From contig NC_063076.1 in NCBI RefSeq assembly GCF_022605165.1, positions 1,488,001 to 1,552,000 on the forward strand: 64,000 nucleotides of DNA, in the 5' to 3' direction. Below are positions 12,834 through 26,042 of this stretch, one piece after another (position 1 is the first letter of the stretch; each line of letters starts with the position of its first letter). Both the position numbers and the translations under genes were made by a program. Source of the stretch: Purpureocillium takamizusanense. Its lineage: Eukaryota; Ascomycota; Sordariomycetes; Hypocreales; Ophiocordycipitaceae. The notes beneath the pieces are model-generated. The model saw nothing but the letters and a program-made list of their open reading frames with translations, was not told the origin of the DNA and did not search any database.

Positions 12834-14690
12834 ATGGCCACAGCATCAGTATCAACGCCCCTCAAGTCCCACAAGGGGCTCTTCTCTTCCCGTACCGCCG
12901 GCGGACGGATGCCTCTTACACCCTCGCCAAGACGGTCGACGCCGAGCGCTGTCGCCAATGTGAGCTCGTCGCCGTATACGCCTGAGGGGCGCCAGGGTAA
13001 CGCAGCGCCCAAGTCTACCTACGGTGGAAACTTGATGGCGCATCTCACCCGATCTGCTTCCAAGCCTGCGCACCGCGAGTCTCCCAAGTCCAACATTGCC
13101 CGCGGTGTCCAGACTCCCCGCAAAGCCCTAGAATTGGGAGTGTCGGACTTTGCCCTCACAGGAACGGGCAAGACACCTGCCAGCGCCAAGTCAAAGAAGG
13201 CTCCTCTGCGTCAAAAGTCACAGAAGACGACCATCAGCTACACTGGCGATCGCTTCATCCCCAACAGATCAGCGAGCTCCGCCATCTCCAACGCTGGCTC
13301 CAGCAAGCTGAGCGCCGGTGATCGCCAGCGACCCAAAAGCCGGGACACGGATAGCTCCTCAGTCCTCTCGACCGCCGCTGATGATGCCGCGGCTGCCCTC
13401 GAGAGCCTCAACATCAACGACGAGGATGAGGCAGATAGCTACTCTCGGCCGTCTCCCAACACAGTGGCCTACCAGGACTCTCTGGCCAGCGCGTGCGGCG
13501 TTAGCCTGAACACTCGAATTCTCGAATTCAAGCCTGCGCCTCCGGAGTCCTCCAAGCCCATCGATCTCCGTCAGCAGTACAACCGCCCCCTCAAGTCTGC
13601 GACTACGAACTCGGCCCAGCTTCGCCGACGTATTGCCACCGCTCCTGAGCGTGTTCTCGATGCTCCTGGCTTGATTGACGACTACTACCTCAACCTGCTC
13701 GACTGGAGCTCTGGTAACCAGGTCGCGATTGGCCTTGAGCGCAGTGTTTACGTTTGGTCCGCTGACGAGGGCAGCGTCAGCTGCTTGCTCGAGAGCCCTG
13801 CCGACACGTATGTCAGCAGCGTCAAGTGGTCCGACGACGGCGCTTATGTCGGGGTCGGTCTTGGGACAGGAGAGGTCCAAATTTGGGACGTTGCTGAGGG
13901 CCAGAAGATCCGAAGCATGTTCGGTCACGATACCCGCGTTGGTGTCATGGGCTGGAGCAAGCACCTGCTCTCCACCGGCGCCCGCAGCGGCCTTGTTTTC
14001 AACCACGATGTCCGCGTCGCCGAGCATAAGGTGGCCGAGCTCGTTTCTCACACATCAGAGGTCTGTGGTCTGGAGTGGCGATCCGACGGTGCTCAGCTCG
14101 CTACTGGCGGCAATGACAACCTCGTGTCCATCTGGGATGCTCGCTCTCTGTCGGTGCCCAAGTTCACCAAGACCAACCACAAGGCTGCTGTCAAGGCGCT
14201 CGCTTGGTGCCCCTGGAATATGAACCTCTTGGCTACCGGCGGTGGCTCCTACGACCGCCACATTCACTTCTGGAACTCGACTTCGGGCGCGCGCGTCAAC
14301 AGCATCGACACTGGCTCTCAGGTCACGTCGCTTCGCTGGAGCCCTCACTACCGAGAGATTGTCAGCTCCAGCGGCTTCCCCGACAACTCTCTGAGCATCT
14401 GGAGCTACCCTACCCTAGTGCGCAATGTAGAGATCCCCGCCCATGAAAGCCGTGTCCTGCACAGCTGCCTGAGCCCGGATGGCCAAATGCTTGCCACAGC
14501 CGGTAAGTACATGACGCAGGATTCACCAGACTTGTGGCGGAGTTTGACGGCTAACACTTGACTTGCAGCTGCCGACGAGAGTCTCAAGTTCTGGAAGGTC
14601 TTTGAGAAGAAGGCGGGAGCCGCTGGTGCCGTTGGCGGTACTGGAGCTTCGAGCAAGGCCAACATGGTCAAGCAGATGACCATCCGATAA
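12834..14690 (+). CDS. cdc20: Cdc20-type activator of the anaphase-promoting complex (WD40)
   Basis: Exons 12834-14502 and 14569-14690 give 596 residues. The disordered N-terminus carries the C-box DRFIPNR at residues 139-145, which docks on the APC/C. Before the propeller lies the family sequence DAPGLIDDYYLNLLDWS near residues 278-294. Seven WD-type blades follow (for example GNDNLVSIWD and GGGSYDRHIHFWN). The protein ends in Ile-Arg, the IR tail that binds the TPR subunits of the APC/C. The single intron (66 nt) lies just before the last blade; the join ATA-ADESLKFWK restores it. Cdc20 recruits securin and cyclin B for ubiquitination and is the target of the spindle checkpoint. Cdh1 shares the C-box and IR tail, but the N-terminus and the overall sequence fit Cdc20/Slp1 better. 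The reading frame is intact. Confidence 0.93.
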
Positions 14691-15863
14691 TCGCGTGTCG
14701 TACCAGATCGCCAATGGTAGGTATGGACGGTTTCATTCACAACTCGATGTCACAAGCGGTGATTTTTGAGCATGGCGCTTGGAGTTTCTGCGTACGGGTT
14801 CCGCACGTGGTACGAAAGTGCTTCTCCACGCTGAAGAAAAGGAATGGGGCAGTCTGAACATGAGCTACGATGGCACGTCACGACGATGAGACTGGGCCTT
14901 TGAGAGAGAAATGGCTGTGTGCAGGTTGAGAGTGAAGAGTGTTTGTTTGCAATACAGTAACAGATAGTTTTTTGAGGTAAACAATGCCGTAGAGTGGCAT
15001 TCCGGGAGTCTCTTTTTTGTCTGTTGAAGGGTGATGCAAGGCAGTCACGGCTGGCTCTCAGCGGCTCCTCGCTACTAAGCAAAGAAGGTCGCTCGCTTGC
15101 TTAGGACGCTGGGGTGCTTGGACCTCAAAGAGCGTGGGACTATGTATGGCGCTCTGCGCAACGATTTTGGCCCCGAGCGCAATTGAAGGAGGTCTGTCTG
15201 AGCCCGTGTCTCTGGATTGCCAGACCTCAGGCTTAGCACAGGTCGTTAGCGGCTGTGCCTGGGCTTCCGGCTGCTGCTTTCAGTGGCGTAGCACCACTCC
15301 TGGCCGGTGTTCACAAGCTCCGGGGCTGCAGGCAGTCTGAGCTAGTGGACTGGCTCCCGGGCCATTCACCCACGTTGGGGCATTACTAAGCCTGGGACGC
15401 ACTACAAGGCAGTATCCACCAGGCGTAGGCAACTCTCACCAGTGCACATCACGCATACAACCCAGCGAAGAGACGAGCCTCACGAGAGCAGCCACCCTAC
15501 GAACCTTGCAACGAAATCGGCACAGAGATACGAATAGAATCACGAAACCTGCACTCTACAAGTGCAGCGCGATCTGTTGCGAACCCGACCGGGCTTTCTC
15601 TCCCAATCGACGAGGCAGTTCTTCCGAGTGCTCCAGTACCAAACCGCAGCACCACGCAGCTTCCTTTGTTCATCACGACCTCCACCGCCAGCGCTGCGAC
15701 GTCGATCTGCTACGCCGCATTGCGTTTGAGGCGTTGGGCAACCGCTCCAGCTCTTTGGGGAGCCGAAACAAGAGAAGCGACGCCGGCGTGACCAGGTGCA
15801 ACGAAGCCGACGAGCGCCATCGCCCATAGCACCTTGGTGGAGGCGACTATCGCGTGAACCATC
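14691..15863. other. Intergenic region between CDC20 and TFIIA genes
   Basis: These 1.2 kb hold the CDC20 3' end and the promoter of the TFIIA gene. No open frame shows protein-like features. Confidence 0.6.
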
Positions 15864-17712
15864 ATGTCCAACCAGGCGGTCGGCAACGTTTACCAATCTA
15901 TCATCGAGGAGGTGATTAATAGTTCACGAGTCGATTTTGAGGAGAGCGGTGTCGAAGAGGCGGTTCTGGAGGAGCTGCGACAGGTAAGCCCACCCATTCG
16001 CTTGGTCAATCCCCGATTGCCCCAATCGCCATCCCGGCGGTTCGCCGCCTCGAGCCCCCTGCCAGCACGAGTGTGCACCGGCATCGGCCTGGCCATCGAC
16101 TTTTGCATGTTTTGTTCAAGATTGTCATGGTTCGAGTGCTTGGATCGGACAGTCCGCGGCGAGTCAAATGCCGCCTGCCTTAGTGCGTCGCGGCAAAGCT
16201 GCTGCCCCGTGGAGGAGACGACGGCAGGGAGGGGGCGGGCGAGATGGGCGAAGGCGACGGTTTGGTCTGGGGCGACCCGTCGTTTATCTGGGCTTTTAAG
16301 CCCAGCGCCCCCTCGCGTCAGCCAGGCAGCCAGTGCTGCCTGCACAGCCTGGCAGCTAGGCAGGCAACAGGGCTCCCCCGCACATGGTGACCTGCTGGCC
16401 GCCCAGCACATTCCCTATCACGTGGCCCCGCCGCCCGGCCCCGGTCTGCGGCCCGATGCTGCGACTTGGACATGGAGAAGAAACTCGCAGAAGCCCCGTC
16501 GCGGTGGCTGTGATTGCTGAAGTTCGAGGATGCCTGCCGTGCCACTCTCCTGCTCGCAGCATCCCTCGTTGTGATTGCTCATCTTCCCCGCTCTCGCTGC
16601 GCAGTCACTCACAAACCAGTTCATCTTGTCGCTAACACTGGTAAACAGGGCTGGCAGCAGAAACTCTCTCAGCTTGAAGTAGCCCGTTTCCCATGGGATC
16701 CCAAGCCCGAACCGGCTCCGGCGGCTCCAGCTGCGCCTCCCGCGCAGGCACCTTCCAGCCAGAGCCACACACAGGCCCAATTTTCGCCTCAATTGTCACT
16801 CCCCAACGCCTCTGTCGGAGAGGGCTCGGCGCAGAATGGAAGCAAGCAAGAGCCCGTCGTCAAGGAGGAGAATCTTAAGCAGGAGCCAGGCGTTCAGCCC
16901 ATGTCATCCTTCTCTGCATTCAACAACATCGATAACAAGAATGTTGCAGCCAGCAGAGCCGCCCAGCAGCTCCAGCTCCAATACGGCATGAGAGCAGCCG
17001 GCTCCATCAATGCCATCCAAAATCTGGGTCAGCCACAGCAGCCATCAGACCAGGGAGGTCAGGGCGTGGACCAGCAAGCCCAGGGAGGCCAACAGCAGGT
17101 CCCCGGCGGGGCGAACCCCGCTGGCCATATCAGCAACGGGCAGACGGACGGCGCCGGCGACGATGCTGGCTTCGAAGGTGTCCTCATGCAGCAAGGTCCT
17201 TCGGGCAACCTCAACGAGCTTGGCAGGGTCGAAATCGATCGTATGCTTCATGAGCAGATTGCGGCCCGTGCCAAGGCCATGGAGGGTGGTGGCCTGATGC
17301 TACCCCTCAAGGAGGCCACCAGGCATCGTTCCGCGACGTCCAAGCACGCCAAGGGCAAAGGCATTGCCGGCTTTGATGGTGGAGATGATGACGATGAGGT
17401 CGACGACGAAGACGCCATCAATTCGGACCTCGATGATCCCGAGGAAGATCGTGAGGACGACGAGGTCGACGACGAAGGCCTGGGCCACATTATGCTCTGC
17501 ATGTATGACAAGGTTCAACGGGTCAAGAACAAGTGGTAAGTGCCCCGACACATCATCAGGTCTCATCACACACCTAGCCTACTGTACACATGATCGCCGT
17601 TTCGGACACTGACGCGGTCCGCATTAGGAAATGCACTCTCAAGGACGGCGTGCTCACCGTGAACGGCAAGGAATACGTCTTCCACAAGGCCACCGGCGAG
17701 TACGAGTGGTAG
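15864..17712 (+). CDS. toa1: Transcription initiation factor IIA large subunit (TOA1)
   Basis: Exons 15864-15983, 16649-17535 and 17628-17712 join to 363 residues. The first exon encodes the N-terminal helix bundle (GNVYQSIIEEVINSSRVDFE) and continues after the splice with WQQKLSQLEVARFPWDP. A Gln/Gly-rich linker follows. The C-terminus has the acidic tract and the beta-barrel half (CMYDKVQRVKNKWKCTLKDG, then NGKEYVFHKATGEYEW). TFIIA stabilises TBP on promoter DNA; its C-terminal barrel contacts TBP and the small subunit Toa2. The first intron is 665 nt, unusually long compared with other introns here (50-100 nt). The second is 92 nt and interrupts a tryptophan codon. The ends match the family exactly, so the gene should be complete; a tiny exon inside intron 1 is not excluded. 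Confidence 0.92.
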
Positions 17713-20700
17713 ATTGGTCGGACGTGACCCCATTCCTAAAGACACGCCAAGGGACAATGGCCTCATGTCTCGAGGGGATTTGAGTGGTGGTTGGCTGCGA
17801 TGCCAATTGTCAGCTGTTTGACTGCATGACTGTGGTCATCACTACGCTTGTTGGCTGCGGCAGAAACCCCATGGGTGGCTGTTCCACTGGCGGAGAGAAT
17901 CGCCTGGGACGACGACAGGGTTCAGACTGGCTACGTATACACATCGCATTGCAGTCACCTGCAGGGAAAAAGAGCCGCACAGCAGTTCTCGGTTTCAGGA
18001 AACGCTGCTAGTCATGCCTCAACGAAAAAGGAGATGGGCGTTTGCGTGTCGTGTTTTGCGTATGTGTATGTACAATACTTTACTAAAGCGAAGGGTCCCG
18101 TGATCAACGTACACCGATACAATGTCGACCGGCAGTGGCGGCCTCGTGCTTCGTTCTCAATACTTCGCCGCCCAACGCAACTCTTGACCGGACTGTCGGT
18201 GAACAAGCGGTCCATCCGGCCAATTTGAGACTACGTCTTTGCTTGAGTCAAGCGAACAACACGGGCGGCCTCTCAGCCGCCGTAGCCGCGCGTCAACGGC
18301 CGAAGCGAGGTGCATCCTGCGGCCAGCTGGCGGCACAGCGCAGGGCCGCGGCCCGTATTCGACCCATGCGATCATGCGCAGCGTCATCGGGGGAGGGGGA
18401 TGTCTCACCCGACAGAGACGGCGGCTCTGCCGGGCGCGAGAACCGAAGTCTCGGGAAGGACGGAAAGAGGGAAAGAGAGTGAGCGTGAGAGAGCATGTCG
18501 CTCGGCTTTGCTGCGGCCGTCGCATCCGTGAGCGACGCTTGGCCGCTTGGCGGATGTTTGCTGCGCTTGACCCCCGTAGCAGGGCTGGTGATCCTTCGGC
18601 CGGAGCGGACACTCCTGCGAAGGGGTAACAACAGTCGAAAAGGAAGAATGAGAGGAAGAAAAGAAAAGAAAGAGGAGGCATGTGAACGTCAGACGTGCGT
18701 GGTGCATGACGGATGACGGGCTGCCGGGTGGGGGACTCTCCCCTCCTCCCCTCTTGGCTGTCCAGGGCTGGAGCTGACAGTCTGACCGGGAAGGGTGAAG
18801 GGGAAGGGGGGTAGGACGGTAGCTGGCCTTTTTTCCTTTCTTGGACAATGAGGTTAGTGCTGCAAATCTAGTGTGACACGTGTGGCGAATGTTGGGAGTC
18901 GTGCCAGCCGTAAGGTACTTATTGGCTAGGGGGGAGATAGTCGGGAAGCCCTGGCGTACTGCTTTGGCTGGCGTGTGAGCATCCGGACGCTGTGTTTGTT
19001 CGCTGCCTCCAGCCAGCCTCGTTCCTCCTCTTTTTGGAACATCAAGTTAGATTTGCAGCACTGGCAATGTCCAGTACGTGAGAGGGAGGGGAGAATGGTG
19101 ACGCGCAGACAAGAAGAGGGAAGTGGGAGCCGGATATATATGGAGGAGTTGCGGTTGGTGTGAGTTGTCGTTGCTCCGTGAGCCTGCCCAAAAGCCGACG
19201 TTGAGGAAGCAACACACACCTACATCACTCCCACCTTTATCCTTGCGAGTCCGACTCCACGCGCGACATGACCAACATGAAAAGCGGGTTTGTAACCTAA
19301 TCCGGCGATTATTATCTCGTACTGCCGAGACGAAGGGAACTAACTGAAGCACGACGACGTCGGCTCTTCCAATGACTCGGTGATAATTAAGTATGAGGCT
19401 GGACTGCATACTGGGGCCCCGAAGTAAACACACATGTTGCTAGCAGCCAAGACGTGTCCAAACTGACAAGTTGACAGAGCGGCGATAACCCTCACAGAAT
19501 CCATACCGCGCTAGAGCTGCGATACGTGATCTTTCAACTTGGTTCACCATGAGCAGCGTCAGATCGGCTGGAACGCATTTGTGTTAGCGAGTACCAGCTC
19601 GAATTGCGCGCCTGGGGGTGGACACATGAGCCGATGAACTTGCGCAAATTGTAACGGTCTCAAGGCTCCTCGGCGCCGTCATTGCCCGTCTTTCACCCTT
19701 GTGGTGAGAACGTTGCCTGAACGACACGAGGTCAACATGATGCCGTGGACAGAACAGGTCACAGAGTAGGCCCCCTTTAGCTTCCCCAACGTCCGAGGTA
19801 CCGTTGCAGCACATGTGCAAGGCTCGCCGATGCCTTCAAGTTGCTGGTGTAACCTAGTCCCGAGCAGTACCCCAAACTCCTGACGAGCCCAATCTGACGA
19901 GAACGCCCTTATTACGGAGTGGCCATGGGTTAGGTGCCCATTGGAGCGGGCATCCTTGCTTGGATGCTCGCCAATCAGGCCTCCGTCGTCGCCGTCACGG
20001 ACTCTTGTTGGCGGATTCTCTGAAGTGGCTGGTGAGGCGTCTTGCAATGCAGCTCGGCGCAGGATTGCGTCGAGTCGCAGCAGCAGGGCGCTCCGTGGAT
20101 GTGAGCTGCGGTCGCAATCTCACACACCCCCGCAACCCGACCCGACAGTCTGGTTCACCCGTGGGGCGTCATGGACCGGGGGGCTTGCTCACCGACGCCA
20201 CGATGCTGTGAAAGGGGCGCGACACGAGCGAGACATGTGTGCATTGTGTCTGAGCCCGCTGGAAGTCACATTTTGCAGCCCTTGCGATCGACGTTTGCTG
20301 TGACCCGGAATCACCTGGATCCCACAATCTCATCCTGGGCGGCTTGTTGTGTTCCAACGCATTCAACATTGCGGACTCTGAGTCTCATCAACATCTCAAG
20401 ACGCACCCACAATCTTTACCAACAAACCCGATTTGTATCTGAACCATGTTATCGCTGCCGTCTTGGGAAATAGCCGTTCCTAATTTGTGTGTGTCGTATT
20501 TGGGCGATTTCCATGATGAGGTACCCAAGGTCGAAATGGGCAAACATGACGACGAGCCAAGTAGCGACCAGGCTGGGTGATGGCGTGTGGGGATTTAGGC
20601 GTCTCCGAGGGCGTGTGCGTATGGCAAGCCATGGTCCGTTCAGTCATTGGTCCACTGTCGTTGTCCATCACCTAGCTCGTACGGACTAATCAGGCACATC

Positions 20701-22190
20701 GCACATTGTGCGTGAGCGGTGAGCCAGGCTGGCTGGGAACGGCTTCAGATTGATGATGACGGTTTGCGCTAGCTTGCGACGGAAATGAACTCTTGACCCA
20801 GCTGCCCTCGGGGCTGAGCCGGGAGCCAAAAGGTTCTGCGTTGGGTCGCTTTGCACTTCAGCTCTCCGGTTCGTTTCTCGGTAGCGCAGGATCCGCGCTA
20901 CCTGCACTTCGTCTCTCGCAATGTGATGGGATTGGTGTAATTCTGATGGTCGTCCGGAGGCACCGAGCCTGGCAGTAGCATGATGAGAAAGCGAGAAAGA
21001 GCGTCAGAACCACACTCCAAAAGCGTAAATACGTCGTAGATGGCAGCCTGACACTGATTGCGTGGCTTCTCGCGAGGCCCAACGTTGTCGGAGGTGTGGG
21101 ACTTTAACAGTCCTTGATATCTGTCGGCATGGTCTGAAGGCCCTCACGACTGTCCCTCAGTCTGCAACGAGATCAGATACTAGAGTAACTTGAAATGAAG
21201 GGACGGGAAGGACAGCTTCAGCTGCGTCTGCGTACCACGGAATTATTGGTGAATTACCCCCATGCCCGTCTTACGCATGCCAAGGTCAGGTCCTCGGACC
21301 TATAGGTGGCCCAAAAACCATGTCATATATTCAAAGCAGGAGCCTGCGATAGAAGCGCCGAGACACTGGGCCGAAGCGGTTCATTCCTTTTCATGTATGG
21401 TAGGTACATCCATGCTTGTTTTGACTGAACCGACAAATATTTGGCTTTTGTGATGTGTAACAGAGCTGTAGGCGACCCGAGACGTCGGGAACGAATCAAA
21501 GGCGGCCAAGTATGCAGGCACTGATGACTGGGAGCGACTCGTTCCCGGCTAATGCTGTTTGAGTGCCTGGGACAAGATCAGAGGGTGGAAGCGGATGCGT
21601 GCCTCATCCATCCCCCGGCGGTGGCTGCGTCCATTGCATGCTCCTCCTTTTTGTTCCGTTTTGAACGTGAAGTAACTTGCTGCAGACCACCATCTTATGG
21701 AACGCTGCGCGTTGTAAGCTTCGAGCTGGAGGAGACGTTAGCATAGGGCTGCGACTATGGGGCGAGGCAGTTAGACGTCTGTCGGTAGACGTCATGACGC
21801 CCGTGAGATGTCACGATGGACGATTAGAAAAGATGGCACTGAGGGGTGTCTCAATTTTCAAGACGAACATACAACGCAGCAAAACATACATCAACGGAAT
21901 GGATTCAAGAAACGAAGCATTGCTTCATGCGTGACTCGGCACGCAGTGTGATAAGCCTCTTGCTGCCTTAGTACTTACCTATAGTCTGGCGGTCTGTTGT
22001 CGCAAGTATGGGTGGTTCCTGCGCGGTGGTCGCCAAGGCCGGAGCAGGCAGGCAGGCACTGCCCTGGACGCCTGCCGCCAGGTTTTGTCATACGGGGGCT
22101 GCTACCTGCTACCACAAGACGTCCACTGCGACTGCCTCGGTGAAGGCTAAGGATTCCCTCCACTGAGGAAGGAGCGACACCGCGATGCCG

Positions 22191-22231
22191 ACCTAGAGCC
22201 TACCTACTTTAGTAGGTATGATGATCTAGGT
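22191..22231. repeat. Nested inverted repeats
   Basis: ACCTAGA at 22191-22197 pairs with TCTAGGT at 22225-22231. Inside it TACCTAC at 22201-22207 pairs with GTAGGTA at 22212-22218 around a 4-base loop. Together they could form a two-stage hairpin or cruciform in otherwise featureless DNA. Confidence 0.75.
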
Positions 22232-25200
22232 AGTACCTCAGGCACCAAAGCCACCAAAAGTTCATTGATGTTGCCGCGCGCCTTTGGCTGGTGCGTCGGT
22301 GTTGCCCGCCCCGCACTGGGCAATCGGTCAAGGGGGAGCCAAACCGCCTCACGCTGTGCCGTTTTCTTTTCCTGCACCGTAATCTACCCGAACAGTAAGT
22401 TTCTCACTCCGTACGACCGAGCTTGAACCCTCACGACCAGTTGCAAGGCATCGAGCTTGAAACATCAGACAAGTCCGGAGAAGGGGGGGGTGGTTGCAAT
22501 ATGGTTGGCATATGGACAAGGGGCGGTCGTGGCGGTCTGGCCCTCGCGCTTGTTCGCGAAGGACCAACACCTCAGACAGCAAGGTACAGGTGCGTCAACG
22601 CCATCACTATTAAGATCCATGAGCTTGACACGCCGTGACTAGACCATGGCGAAAGCATCTGAGGACTGGGGCTTGGTGGGACCCCAAGGGGCGATGCCAA
22701 CTCAAGGATGTGCTCCATGAGCGAACGACGTGGCTACCCCTCCACCCCTCCATCACTTCAGCCTGGCGGCACGGATAATGACCTTCCTGGTAAGCAGGAT
22801 CCCGATTCGCGAAGAAAGCCATCTCACCAAGAAGTCCAAAGGGAGCCAGGGCGCAGTTCTCATATGTACGCTCCAGACGGGTTTACGCTTGAATGGCGGT
22901 ATACGAGGGATGAAAGTATCCGTCAATAGACGCCATTTTGAGGACCCGTCAGGCGAGTCATGGGCTGTTCATGAAGCGGGAAATGGGTAGCAGAATGCAT
23001 CGTCGCCATCTGCCATCTAGGTTTCTCCACCACACTTTCTCGGCCAACTCTGCAGTTGAAGTATCTGGTTACAACCAGTAGTCGCTCTCACCCACGAAGC
23101 CAAGCCCAGAATGGCTCATCTGATGTACCCGCCGCCTGGAGACGCTAATGCGGATTCTCTAGACTGACTAGCCGCCAGCTCGACGATACAGCTTTTGTTT
23201 CGTCACTTGAGGCGGGGGCCAAACTAATCTCCTTGGTAGTGATGGACTCTGAAGGCCTCTTACGAATGCAGTGCGTGGATTGGACTCGGCGCCCTGGCGC
23301 CCTACATGCTCTCGCTTGAGTGTTTCGTTGATGTGAGACATGAGAGCTTGGCCAGTGACCGGTCCACCGCGGCCCGCAGGGTCTAAGGACTGCGATCAGC
23401 GGGCGGCCCGAGCGAGGCCAGCAACGGCCAAGCGGCGCCTCATGCTGATGGCATGAGCAACAGAGGCGGCCCAAGCCAACCTCTGCCTACCGGGGCGCCA
23501 ATGACCACCAGCTTCCGTCAATGGCGCGCGCATACGGATACGCGAGTGCTTGTCCACGACAATTTTCAGGTGGTCAGCTAGCCTGGCTAGGCTGCCCTGC
23601 CCTGCGCGAGCATCACCTCCATTACGGAACACTGGATCGTCAGCGCATCGCACCGCCCTGCGTCTCCGCGACGGGCGTCGCCACTCCTTTGAATCCTCAG
23701 TCATAAAAGCTTTGAACAGCCGCCAAGTCGTGGGGTTCCCGCTGACGTCTTCCTTATACTACGTACTACGAGTACAAGCCCTGGAAATCGTGGATGCCAA
23801 AGGGAAGCGAGCTGGCTGCACGTTGCCAAGGAGACATGAAGCAGAGACAGAGGTGACAACAAGCAGTCCGATCTAGTCGCTTTTGCGCCGGCCTTCGTTG
23901 TCGGGTCCGACACACGACTCCGGCGGGACCACCCTAGCTGTTCAGACCCGAACAGGGCCAGTCCAATGTTATCAATCGGCTGAGAGTGGCCTCCTTCCAG
24001 CATGCGAGGCACACCAATTCTGTTCTAAACGCCGTGGTTGTTGTCTGGTGGACCAGTCGAATCGGCTGCCGACGTGGGCCAACGCTGAGCGACTACGATA
24101 TGCTCGGCAACCTGTTTGCTCATGCTTTCCGAAGCAGACGGCAGCTCGGGGTCGGGTCTGACGACTCGGAGGCGGTGCCACTCGGCCGGGCGCCCCTCTC
24201 CGTCAGACGTCAGACGCGGGACAGACATGCGGCCGCACGTTTGCTGCGAGTCGCGGGCAGCTCAACTCGTGCCCCAACGGCGGCGGCCGGCATTGTGATG
24301 GCGGTGCGAAGTCGGTCGGTCGGTCGGCGGCGGCGGCGGGGCTCACGAGTCACGACCAACAGTGGCGCCGCGGGCGTCGCGCGCAGATCAAGGGTTGACA
24401 AGGCCAGACGGGGCTCCACCATGCCGCCAGTGCCACCACAAGCCGCCGCCCCTCCCTCCCGTCCGTGATGGCATGGAATGTGCAGGTCCCAAAGCCCCTC
24501 CCTGGGGTCGGAAAGACACACGGACGGGGCATCCGCCAGAGGGCCCCGGTGCGACAGCCAACGGCCAACAAGAGGCTTGGACGACGGGCACTAAGTTAGG
24601 CAGGGCCCGTCACCTGGCGATTGGGCGGCAGCCCCCGAGACAATACCCGCTGACGAATTTGGAAGCCATGTTGGTTACGAGACGGGGGTAACTCCTGATC
24701 GAATCATCAAAAGACAGGGTCACTCAGCGACTCTGGCATGGGCATGCGAAGGCAGACAAGCAGAGTAGGCTGCTAAAGACGTGGAAGAATGGCTGACGAC
24801 CAAGGTGCCGCATTCCTGGCTGGCGTGCTGATTCGACATTGCTCAGGACAGCAAACATGGCGGCGCGCCGCCAGTGTGTGCCTGTAGAGGCAAAATCGGT
24901 CACCAAATGTAACCAAGCGTAGCCAACTGTGCGGTACAGAATAGGGACGCGGCTCACTCCCCAGACCTGGAGCAACATGGCAAGCCACGAAGCAGATGTG
25001 CTTCGCTCGCTGGACCACCACGCAGCCACCTCTCGGCCACATGCACCCTGGCCCGTCTGCATGCACGGGCGCCCAGTGCGCGTTGTGGCTCACGCCTTTC
25101 AACGCCATGGCGATCCCGCCCTGTTCCCAAAGAGATTTCTGTTTCCAAACATGGGGGCAATCGTGGGGCCGCGGGGAGGGGGATTTGATGGTTTCGGCGC

Positions 25201-25655
25201 AGACGCTGCACAAGCGACCGACGGCGCCTCATTTGTTCTAGATCACTCACTCACTGCCCGAGGTGCGACTACTGGCCAGGTTACAATAACTTGACTGGCG
25301 CGTTTCTATGCCATTTCCGACCCTCAGTGGTGGAGGTCCTATAGCACCATCCAAGGGGTTTGGGCAGTAACATGGGCGGCAATTGCGCGCATTCGGCGTC
25401 CACATAGCTGACTGTTTGACAGGGCCTCTGGATTTGAGCAATCGAGAGGCAAGTGGACAGTAGTGAGTGGTGTTGCCTCGTGCTATCAAGAGCCATTGCC
25501 GGCCATATCCTCGGTCGGTAAGAGGGAGAGGGGGCTGGGCGTCGTTGTTTGCCAATTTTGCCATGCATCAACCCATGCATTCAAGACGCGCTTCTCCTTG
25601 CCGGCACGCCACACGCCTCGAGGCTGCACAGGACAGCGCAGCGCAGCGCAACGCA

Positions 25656-25682
25656 GCACTGCACTGCACTGCACTGCACTGC
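25656..25682. repeat. GCACT pentamer repeat
   Basis: Tandem GCACT units follow a run of GCGCA units. A closely similar array lies at 39417-39464. Confidence 0.8.
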
Positions 25683-25725
25683 ATCGCACGGCACGCGCTT
25701 GATGAGAGAAGACAGGACAGGGCAG

Positions 25726-25795
25726 GCCCACGCCAACGCCCACGCCAGCGCCAACGCCCACGCCCATGCCGCCCACGCCAACGCCCACACCCAGA
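25726..25795. repeat. Degenerate CACGCC/CAACGC hexamer repeat
   Basis: An array of hexamers of the type CACGCC, CAACGC and CAGCGC with few interruptions. It is translated by shadow frames as Ala/His/Gly repeats, which I do not regard as coding. Confidence 0.75.
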
Positions 25796-26030
25796 CATCG
25801 CGCCCCTCCCCCCATGCACAAACTCGGGTTGAGTCCACCACACCAACGGCGCTGGACCTTCTCGAGCGTCGAGGAAACCTTCGCTGCTTTGCACGTACCC
25901 AACCCGCAGACCACCAGACCAGACCAGACCATACCACCAGCCAGCCTGCCTGCCTACCATCGACCTGCGGTCAGTCAAGCTGCCCTACTACCTTGGACGT
26001 CCACTCCTACCTACGAACCAACCCATTGAT

Positions 26031-26042
26031 GTAGGTACCTAC
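26031..26042. repeat. Perfect 12-base palindrome in a TACC-rich patch
   Basis: GTAGGTACCTAC reads the same on both strands and is embedded in repeated CCTAC/TACC units from about 26007 to 26056. Confidence 0.7.
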
